The notes under the pieces are model-generated. The model had not been told where the DNA came from. It did no database searches and saw nothing but the letters and a program-made list of their open reading frames with translations. A program made the position numbers and the translations under genes. DNA of 5,193 nt from Promethearchaeota archaeon (GTDB lineage Archaea > Asgardarchaeota > Lokiarchaeia > Sigynarchaeales > SOKP01). Shown piece by piece: positions 1 through 5,193 of the stretch. The stretch is from contig JAHLWJ010000332.1 in NCBI GenBank assembly GCA_019057975.1, forward strand, positions 1 to 5,193. Reading direction: 5' to 3'. The stretch's first letter is position 1. Every line of letters starts with the position of its first letter.

Positions 1-26
1 TTAATAAAGAAATAGTTTAAACTATA

Positions 27-2123
27 TTATGATTTCAATTTTTTATTCCAGTTTCCATTAAGATATTCCAGCATTTTACCTATTTCATGAGTGGGAGGTT
101 TACATGTTTTATTAATACATATATAGGCTGTTGCTTTACCTTCAAGGTTCTCGAAAAATTGCACAAAATTGGAATATTTATCTATATCTGGTAATTCTTG
201 CTCTGTCTTTCTATGAATAAACACTTTATTTGGAATATAAGAATTATTAATTGCTACTATCATTTCATTGGTATCATTACCATCAGTATTACCTCCAATA
301 ACTAATGAATAAGAAGGACCAATAGCAAAATCAATTGCAACCAAGAATTGTGTATAGCCCAAGGGATTAACTTTTATCTTTTCCGAAAAAACTCTATTTA
401 AAGTATCTGCCTTTTCTTCTAATTTATAATTTCCTGTTAAATAACTTAATCTTAATAGATTAAGTAAGGCAATAGAATTTCCAGAAGGAATAGCACCATC
501 ATAAATTTCTTTCTGTCTAGTTAATAATTTTTCACTATTGTCAGCAGTAAAGTAAAAGCCACCGATTTTATTATCCCAAAAATCCTGAGTTTGAATCTCG
601 TGTAATTCTAAAGCAGTTTTCAAATAAAAGATATCAAAAGTAGCTTCATATAATTCAATGAGTCCCCAGATGAAAAAAGCGTAATCAGTCAAATAACCAT
701 TAATTTCTGAAATCCCATCTTTATATCGGTGTAATAATTTTTTATTTGAATCGCGAAGGTTTAACAGAATGAAATTCACTGTTTTCTTAGCAAATTTTAA
801 ATAATCATCGTCTGGGAACGCTGTAGCAGCTTTTGCTAAAGCGGCTATCATCAATCCATTCCAATCAGTTAATATTTTATCATCTTTATGAGGATGAATT
901 CTATTTTTTCGCACATTAAATAATTTAATCCGAATTCTTTCAATTCTCTCTTGGATTTCCCCTTCTAAATTATTATTAAGATACAAGATATTTTTATTTG
1001 TTTTCTTTCCCGTTGTTTCTTCTAAATAATTACCAGATTCTCCTACATTGAAAACCTTAATGGCTAGGTCCAATTCATCCTTATCAAGGATGTTTTCTAA
1101 TTTTTTTTTAGTCCAAACATAGAATTTTCCCTCTTCTCCTTCACTATCTGCATCCTCGGCAGAATAGAATCCGCCTTCATGTGATAACATGTCTCTTAAA
1201 ACATATGTAAAAATCTCTTGAGCTGTTTTCTTATAGTCCTCATTCTTAGTAGCCTGATAAGCTTCGATATAAGCTATAGCAATTAATGCTTGATCATAGA
1301 GCATCTTCTCGAAATGAGGAACAAGCCAAATTGAATCAGTTGAATACCGGTGAAACCCAAAACCAATATGATCATAAATGCCACCATTTCTCATTGCTTG
1401 AAGCGTTTTCTCAACCATTTCCAATGCTTTTTTTTCGCCAGTACGCTTCCAAAACCTAAGTAAAAATATAAGATTATGAGGAGTTGGAAATTTAGGTCGA
1501 CTCCCAAAGCCACCATTAGTTTCGTCAAATTGTCGTAGTAATAATTGATAGGCTTTTTTAAGGGTACTTTCGGTAAAAATTTCTCCAGGTGATTCTTGAT
1601 CTATATTCTGTAGGTTATTGATAATTTGATCAGCGGAATTCACTAACTCGCTCCTCTGGTTACTCCATAATTCTTTGATGCGTTTAATTAAGTCTATTAA
1701 TCCTATTCGTCCAAATCTTGTATTTTTTGGAAAATAAGTTCCTGCAAAAAATGGTTTTTTATCAGGGGTCATTATTATAGTTAAAGGCCAGCCTCCTGAG
1801 CCTGTCATCATCTGACAAACAGTCATATAAACTTTATCAATGTCTGGGCGTTCTTCCCTATCCACTTTAATAGAAACAAACGTTTCATCCATCAGCTCAG
1901 CGACCTCTTCATCTTCGAAGGATTCATGAGCCATAACATGGCACCAGTGGCATGTTGAGTATCCAATTGATAAAAATATAGGTTTATCCTCGTCTTGAGC
2001 TATTTTGAAAGCCTTTTTTCCCCATGGATACCAATTTACAGGATTTTTAGCATGTTGTTGTAAATAAGGGCTTTTTTCATTGTATAAATGATTTCTATTA
2101 CTCATCTTTAAGTTAGAGCTCAT
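27..2123 (-). CDS. YyaL/DUF255 family protein: N-terminal thioredoxin-like domain plus (alpha/alpha)6-barrel-like domain
   Basis: This 698-residue protein belongs to the widespread YyaL/SPATA20 family, whose biochemical role is poorly defined. The N-terminus has the family hallmark [20 protein letters not shown] (about residues 15-35). A thioredoxin-like domain follows, with a CHWC redox motif (C58 and C61) and the VDREERPD and GGWPL motifs (88-113). From about residue 190 an all-helical region resembles the six-hairpin barrels of N-acylglucosamine 2-epimerase-like enzymes. It carries [10 protein letters not shown] (270-279), the [15 protein letters not shown] block (321-335), [12 protein letters not shown] (414-425) and DGAIPSGNS (542-550). 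The C-terminal pair C669/C674 in the CINKTCKPP context is also typical. Length and motif order are those of an intact family member. No signal peptide or membrane segment is visible, so it is probably cytosolic. The gene starts 15 bp after the nitroreductase stop codon and is probably the last or a late gene of that operon. An alternative start at Met7 (2105) fits usual family N-termini better; neither start has a clear Shine-Dalgarno. Family assignment is firm, but the function is not known: a thiol-redox step and sugar binding are both only inferred. Confidence 0.93.
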   Translation of the reverse strand: MSSNLKMSNRNHLYNEKSPYLQQHAKNPVNWYPWGKKAFKIAQDEDKPIFLSIGYSTCHWCHVMAHESFEDEEVAELMDETFVSIKVDREERPDIDKVYMTVCQMMTGSGGWPLTIIMTPDKKPFFAGTYFPKNTRFGRIGLIDLIKRIKELWSNQRSELVNSADQIINNLQNIDQESPGEIFTESTLKKAYQLLLRQFDETNGGFGSRPKFPTPHNLIFLLRFWKRTGEKKALEMVEKTLQAMRNGGIYDHIGFGFHRYSTDSIWLVPHFEKMLYDQALIAIAYIEAYQATKNEDYKKTAQEIFTYVLRDMLSHEGGFYSAEDADSEGEEGKFYVWTKKKLENILDKDELDLAIKVFNVGESGNYLEETTGKKTNKNILYLNNNLEGEIQERIERIRIKLFNVRKNRIHPHKDDKILTDWNGLMIAALAKAATAFPDDDYLKFAKKTVNFILLNLRDSNKKLLHRYKDGISEINGYLTDYAFFIWGLIELYEATFDIFYLKTALELHEIQTQDFWDNKIGGFYFTADNSEKLLTRQKEIYDGAIPSGNSIALLNLLRLSYLTGNYKLEEKADTLNRVFSEKIKVNPLGYTQFLVAIDFAIGPSYSLVIGGNTDGNDTNEMIVAINNSYIPNKVFIHRKTEQELPDIDKYSNFVQFFENLEGKATAYICINKTCKPPTHEIGKMLEYLNGNWNKKLKS

Positions 2124-2138
2124 TTAACTTTTATCTCT

Positions 2139-2708
2139 TTATTCATGGAAATTATTATTATAGCTATTTATGAAAACAAAATTTTCTAACTGTTTTCGAG
2201 GAGGTCTCTGTTTTTCTCCTAATTTCATTGCCTCAGATAGGAGAGGATTTACATCTTTTGAATGTTTTCCAATTACAACAAGAGTAATTAATCTCATCTC
2301 ATCAGGAATTTCAAGAATCTCCTTTGCTTGGGATTCTTTAAAGCCAGCAATGGGGTGTGCAACTAAGCCTAATTCTGTAGCCCGTAGTACCAAAAAAGCT
2401 GTAGCCATCCCAGTATCGAATAAATAATAGAGACGTTCTCCAATAATACAATCATTTTCAGGTTTACTAAATACAGCAATAATCATTGAAGCTTTTTCGA
2501 CCCATTTATTTCCTGATGAGAGAATCGTAAATAATCTGTTTAATTGTGCTTTATCCTTTACAAAAATAAATCCCCAAGGTTGCTTATTGGCACAAGAAGG
2601 AGCAATCTTGGCTGTTTCGGCAAAATCTCGAACTAACTCATCATTTATTTCAATTGGATCAAGAGATCGATAAGCTCTTCTTTTTTCAATTGCTTCTTTA
2701 ACATTCAT
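2139..2708 (-). CDS. Nitroreductase-family FMN-dependent oxidoreductase
   Basis: This 189-residue protein is a complete nitroreductase-fold flavoprotein. Members bind FMN as dimers and use NAD(P)H or other donors to reduce nitro compounds, quinones, flavins or unsaturated bonds; the physiological substrate cannot be read from sequence. The FMN-phosphate motif is at the N-terminus (EKRRAYRSLDP, residues 8-18). APSCANKQPW (36-45) is the usual A-P-S-x-x-N-x-Q-P-W flavin-contact segment. DTGMATAFLVLRATELGL (98-115) is the central helix, and the C-terminal RPPRKQLENFVF (168-179) matches the terminal Arg-containing FMN-binding segment. There is no ferredoxin-like extension, so this is the short, single-domain type. 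No transmembrane segment is seen. It lies 14 bp downstream of the peroxiredoxin and 15 bp upstream of the YyaL-like gene, all in one direction, so co-transcription is likely. The start at 2708 is the natural one, because the FMN motif begins a few residues later. No strong Shine-Dalgarno precedes it. The family call is secure; the substrate is unknown. Confidence 0.92.
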   Translation of the reverse strand: MNVKEAIEKRRAYRSLDPIEINDELVRDFAETAKIAPSCANKQPWGFIFVKDKAQLNRLFTILSSGNKWVEKASMIIAVFSKPENDCIIGERLYYLFDTGMATAFLVLRATELGLVAHPIAGFKESQAKEILEIPDEMRLITLVVIGKHSKDVNPLLSEAMKLGEKQRPPRKQLENFVFINSYNNNFHE

Positions 2709-2722
2709 AATTTAAACCAGTA

Positions 2723-3208
2723 TTATTTCCTTATTTCAATTAAAACTTTTTGAACATCTTCTGGATGTCCGTTAACAGAAACCTTAGGCCAAATACGTGC
2801 TATTTTTCCATCAGGATAGATTAAAAATGTACTCCGCACAACACCCATATATTCTCTACCTCTAAATTTTTTCTTAGCCCATTTACCGTAATCTTTTATT
2901 ACTTTTTTATCAACATCACTAAGAAGTGTAACTTTCAAGTTTTTCTTCTCTATAAATTTGGCATGTGATTCAGGGCTATCTGGGCTAACCCCAATAACTA
3001 CAGCGTCTAATTTCTGCAGCTCAGGTAAGATTCCAGTAAAACCTATTGCTTCAGTTGTGCAACCTGGGGTGTCATCTTTAGGATAGAAGTAGAGTACAAC
3101 AAATTTTCCTTTAAAATCGTTCAAGCATACTTCTTTATTATCTTTATCTGGAAGACAGAACTCAGGAGCTTCTGCTCCCACTTTTAATTCCAATATTTGC
3201 TCTGACAT
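2723..3208 (-). CDS. bcp: Peroxiredoxin, Bcp/PrxQ type (thiol peroxidase)
   Basis: The product is a 161-residue peroxiredoxin that reduces hydrogen peroxide and organic hydroperoxides through an active-site cysteine. Numbered from the chosen start, residues 11-20 (GAEAPEFCLP) and 30-42 (NDFKGKFVVLYFY) are the typical N-terminal strands. The motif PKDDTPGCTTEA (43-54) holds the peroxidatic cysteine C50 with the conserved P43 and T47, and R126 in VVRSTFLI is the conserved catalytic arginine. The position five residues after C50, where many Bcp proteins carry the resolving cysteine, is Ile55. The only other cysteines are C18 and C28, so this is either a one-Cys enzyme or uses a non-standard partner. 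The frame is open up to an ATG at 3283, but those extra 25 residues are hydrophobic/AT-rich and unlike the family. I prefer the ATG at 3208, preceded by GAGATGA with an 8-nt gap; a second ATG at 3220 would add four residues. It is probably the first gene of the redox operon. The Bcp-like subtype is well supported; the symbol is by family. Confidence 0.93.
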   Translation of the reverse strand: MSEQILELKVGAEAPEFCLPDKDNKEVCLNDFKGKFVVLYFYPKDDTPGCTTEAIGFTGILPELQKLDAVVIGVSPDSPESHAKFIEKKNLKVTLLSDVDKKVIKDYGKWAKKKFRGREYMGVVRSTFLIYPDGKIARIWPKVSVNGHPEDVQKVLIEIRK

Positions 3209-3257
3209 ATTATTTTTCATCTCAAATAATTCTGATATTTGTTTGAATTTATTAATA

Positions 3258-3263
3258 ATTATA
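3258..3263 (-). promoter_or_regulatory. Candidate TATA-like box of the peroxiredoxin operon
   Basis: On the minus strand TATAAT (inside CTATAATTATTAATAAA) sits 37 nt before the ATG at 3220 and 49 nt before the ATG at 3208. If transcription starts about 25 nt downstream, as in archaea, a short leader would result, and the extra N-terminal codons up to 3283 would be untranscribed. The whole region is so AT-rich that such a match is expected by chance, so this is only a candidate. Confidence 0.25.
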
Positions 3264-3516
3264 GAAATGCTTAGGATTATCAATATTAGTGTTATGAAGT
3301 ATTAAATTTATGTGATTTAAGTTTAAAAAATAATCATCTAAAAGGATTTCAATTAATATTTTATAAAATGATTAGAAAAGAGTATAATAAAGGTGATTCT
3401 TAGAATAATTTTAGCGGGGAAGCTGTTAAAGTAATAATCAATCCTTGGGATTTATAATATTCATTGAAGACGTGAAAGCATTGAAAAATTTTTGATAATA
3501 GTAAATTATCGATTAT

Positions 3517-3548
3517 AAAAAAGGTAATAGAAAACTAAGTTAAAAAAA
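3517..3548 (-). terminator. Candidate T-run terminator of the aldolase-Fae gene
   Basis: Directly after the fusion-gene stop codon (3550-3552) the minus strand reads a run of seven T (3548-3542), then six T (3522-3517). No GC-rich stem precedes them, so this is not a bacterial-type intrinsic terminator. Paired T-runs are the usual archaeal termination signal. The call depends on the host being archaeal and on the gap that follows. Confidence 0.4.
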
Positions 3549-3549
3549 T

Positions 3550-5037
3550 TTAGGGATCATTCCTAAAGGGATGTCGCGCATTTTCTGCATTTTCGATTCC
3601 ATCATCTACAGTTGGTAATCCTTCCATTGCCTTTCTAATAGCATTTCGAGTAGCTTTATAATTATTTATAAAGATTCTTTTTCTGGCACTTGCGCTAGGA
3701 TGAACGAATACATTTACAATTAAAACAATATCATCTGTCAATTCTTTTGGGAGAATTCCATCTTCTATGCATTGCATAACTGCTTTAGCTATTCCCGCTT
3801 GTGCTGGTCCATAAGTTAAGCTAGCATGACGGAGAGATATTGGTTTTACAGTAGGGATCATGATTGTTGGCGGTTTCACTTGCATATTTGGCTCAAGAAT
3901 TACTTGAAGCCCTTCACGCCCTTCTTCTAGATTTGTTAAAGCTTGAGCATAAGCATTACCTACTGGTCCATCTTTTTTACCAATTAAGAGGTCAATATGT
4001 GCTAGTTCTGGGCGATCTCCAACAAGAGATTCACCTACTTTTAATTTAAAATCAGTTATTTTTTGAGGGGTGACTCCAACAGCATAAAAACGACTTGTTA
4101 AAGATTTTTCTCCAATTTCAACATGAATCTTTTTCTTTTCAATTAATCCCAACTTCTCAAGTTCAATTCGTAATTCATCCTTTATTTCATATGAGAGTGT
4201 GTCTCCTAAAATAAGTGGTCGACGAGTAGTACCAACCGGAATATTCATCATGTTCAGACAAGATTTTACTCCTAAAGCACCTGAACCAATTAATAATCTA
4301 GCTAACTTTTGTACTCTCTTTTGGAGAGTTTGCGCTTCTTGTAGACGGTTGTTTTTAACATGATCATATATTTCAAGCCAAATTTTAGGGAAAACATTAG
4401 CTGACCCTAAAATACAACCAGCAGCACCTCCAGCTAAGGCACCTAAAACATTTTCGTCCCATCCAATTAAAACGGAAATTTTATCACTAACTTTTTCTAA
4501 TAATGCGGAAAAATATTTATAATCCCCACTGGAATCTTTTATTGCCACAATGTTTTCAATATCAACTAAATCTTCAACGACGCTCCATGGTAATTCCACT
4601 CCAGTACAAGGGGGGATGTTGTATAAAACTATCGGGATATCCGTTTTTTCCGTAATAGTATAATAATGATCATATAACCCTTTTGCTTTAGGTTTTAAAT
4701 AATAAGGTGTAACTATTAATACTGCATCAGCACCAATGTTAGCGGCAGCATTAGTAGCATCAACAACTAATTTTGTACCTGTTTCCCCAGTCCCCGCAAT
4801 CACTGGAACTCTGCCATTTGCTTCATCCACAACAATTTCAATAACTTTTAAACGCTCCTCGAATGTCATATTAACAAATTCTCCAGTTGTACCAACTGGA
4901 ACAAGCCCATTTACACCTTGTCCGATAAGAAAATTTACTAAATTTCTTAAATTCTCTTCATTTATAGATTCATCCTTATTAAACGGTGTTACCACAGCAG
5001 GCATAACACCTGTAGGTCGAAAATCAAATTTTCCCAT
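3550..5037 (-). CDS. Fusion of a DapA/NAL-family class I aldolase with formaldehyde-activating enzyme (Fae)
   Basis: This 495-residue protein carries two complete enzymes in one frame. Residues 1-300 (4138-5037) are a TIM-barrel lyase of the DHDPS/N-acetylneuraminate lyase family: GTTGE (49-53), PYY (111-113), YNIPPCTG (139-146) with Tyr139, and AIKDSSGD (165-172) with the Schiff-base lysine Lys167. Key residues sit at a constant offset of +6 from E. coli DapA (Thr44, Thr45, Tyr107, Tyr133, Lys161, Gly186), but the position of its Arg138 is Cys144. That arginine binds the substrate carboxylate in true DHDPS, so lysine biosynthesis is doubtful. Residues 301-325 are a linker. Residues 326-495 (3553-4062) are a full-length Fae of about 170 residues: VGESLVGD, AHIDLLIG with the proposed catalytic His347, EPN..VKP (382-389), GPAQ (410-413), NNYKATR and the terminal HPF. 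Fae condenses formaldehyde with tetrahydromethanopterin to methylene-H4MPT. I found no ATG, GTG or TTG codon in the linker, so Fae is not separately translated from there. The gene starts 22 bp after an upstream gene. Both domain calls are firm; the aldolase substrate is unknown. Confidence 0.93.
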   Translation of the reverse strand: MGKFDFRPTGVMPAVVTPFNKDESINEENLRNLVNFLIGQGVNGLVPVGTTGEFVNMTFEERLKVIEIVVDEANGRVPVIAGTGETGTKLVVDATNAAANIGADAVLIVTPYYLKPKAKGLYDHYYTITEKTDIPIVLYNIPPCTGVELPWSVVEDLVDIENIVAIKDSSGDYKYFSALLEKVSDKISVLIGWDENVLGALAGGAAGCILGSANVFPKIWLEIYDHVKNNRLQEAQTLQKRVQKLARLLIGSGALGVKSCLNMMNIPVGTTRRPLILGDTLSYEIKDELRIELEKLGLIEKKKIHVEIGEKSLTSRFYAVGVTPQKITDFKLKVGESLVGDRPELAHIDLLIGKKDGPVGNAYAQALTNLEEGREGLQVILEPNMQVKPPTIMIPTVKPISLRHASLTYGPAQAGIAKAVMQCIEDGILPKELTDDIVLIVNVFVHPSASARKRIFINNYKATRNAIRKAMEGLPTVDDGIENAENARHPFRNDP

Positions 5038-5059
5038 ATTTTAGTCAACTAATTTCAAT

Positions 5060-5193
5060 CTATTCATATTTATGAAGATTTTGGGCAGCAATAATATCAA
5101 TACCATTTTCAGTTAATATTTTAGCTGTAGTATTCACAGCAATATATCTATCAAGGTGATTTCTACGCATAAATTCCCAATGACCCGAATCAA
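5060..5193 (-). CDS. C-terminal fragment of an unidentified protein (partial at window edge)
   Basis: The minus strand is open from the window edge (first full codon at 5191) to a TAG stop at 5060-5062, giving 43 residues. They begin DSGHWEFMRRNHLDRYIAVN and end GIDIIAAQNLHKYE. The composition is protein-like, with an amphipathic helix-like stretch and an IDII strand; the other two minus-strand frames hit stops within this stretch. I do not recognise the family. It ends only 22 bp before the ATG of the aldolase-Fae gene and has the same direction, so the two are probably co-transcribed, and its identity may reveal the pathway. The true start lies outside the window. Confidence 0.7.
   Translation of the reverse strand, partial: DSGHWEFMRRNHLDRYIAVNTTAKILTENGIDIIAAQNLHKYE

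Larger units (their letters stand above)
3209..3549. other. Intergenic region between two minus-strand transcription units
   Basis: About 340 bp of very AT-rich sequence lies between the fusion-gene stop and the preferred peroxiredoxin start. Its high-coordinate end holds T-runs on the minus strand that could terminate the fusion gene. Its low-coordinate end must carry the promoter and leader of the peroxiredoxin operon. A short inverted repeat (GATAAT at 3494-3499, ATTATC at 3505-3510, 5-nt loop) and a 10-bp A5T5 palindrome (3484-3493) lie between. I see no tRNA, no riboswitch-like conserved core and no convincing gene. One short plus-strand frame interrupted by TAG is noted separately under findings. 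Confidence 0.7.

Noticed and set aside
2170..2427. Plus-strand open frame of 85 codons
   Set aside because: It lies wholly inside the nitroreductase gene on the opposite strand, has no recognisable motif, and that gene has clear family motifs across the same bases.
3209..3283. N-terminal extension of the peroxiredoxin (25 residues from the ATG at 3283), possibly a signal or membrane anchor
   Set aside because: The stretch is rich in Ile, Asn and Lys as expected from translated AT-rich leader DNA, lacks a proper signal-peptide layout, and overlaps the likely promoter. The ATG at 3208 has a GAGATGA element and gives the normal family length.
3494..3510. GATAAT-AGTAA-ATTATC hairpin as an intrinsic terminator or attachment site
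   Set aside because: The stem is six pairs with a single G-C, no T-run follows it in the minus-strand direction, and there is no integrase or duplicated flank nearby.
3864..4049. Plus-strand open frame of 61 codons, Leu-rich
   Set aside because: It is antisense to the Fae domain. The Leu and His richness mirrors the conserved Fae codons on the other strand and is not evidence of a membrane protein.
3550..5037. Two separate genes (dapA and fae) merged by a frameshift or missed stop
   Set aside because: The reading frame is continuous, both domains are full length, the linker is a normal size and I found no ATG, GTG or TTG codon in it to start Fae. An assembly misjoin cannot be excluded from sequence alone.
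4736..5044. Plus-strand open frame of 102 codons, Ser/Thr/Pro-rich
   Set aside because: It is antisense to the conserved N-terminal part of the aldolase domain; the composition follows from the opposite-strand code and no motif is seen.

Overview
The window is AT-rich and gene-dense, and every gene I can support lies on the minus strand, so transcription runs from high to low coordinates. The genes are a C-terminal fragment of an unidentified protein (5060-5193), a two-domain DapA-type aldolase/formaldehyde-activating enzyme fusion (3550-5037), a Bcp/PrxQ-type peroxiredoxin (2723-3208), a nitroreductase-family flavoprotein (2139-2708) and a YyaL/DUF255 thioredoxin-domain protein (27-2123). 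I see no tRNA, rRNA, CRISPR array, insertion sequence or integration site.

The Fae domain implies a tetrahydromethanopterin-type C1 carrier. With the low GC, weak or absent Shine-Dalgarno sequences and T-run termination signals, this suggests an uncultured archaeon, possibly an Asgard or related lineage. That is inference: Fae also occurs in methylotrophic bacteria and Planctomycetes, and no marker gene here settles it.

There are two likely transcription units. Unit 1 (5193 to 3550) holds the fragment and the fusion gene, 22 bp apart, and ends at T-runs just after the fusion stop codon. A gap of about 340 bp follows. Unit 2 (3208 to 27) holds peroxiredoxin, nitroreductase and the YyaL-like gene, spaced 14 and 15 bp apart, and looks like a thiol/flavin redox or stress operon.

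The highlight is the fusion. A complete class I aldolase of the DHDPS/N-acetylneuraminate lyase family, with its Schiff-base lysine but without the arginine typical of true DHDPS, is joined in frame to a complete Fae with its catalytic histidine. The arrangement parallels the known archaeal Fae-Hps fusion, where an aldolase releases or consumes formaldehyde next to Fae. It suggests a route between pyruvate-derived aldols and methylene-tetrahydromethanopterin, for example pyruvate + formaldehyde <-> 4-hydroxy-2-oxobutanoate. This is a hypothesis; the sequence shows the architecture but not the substrate.
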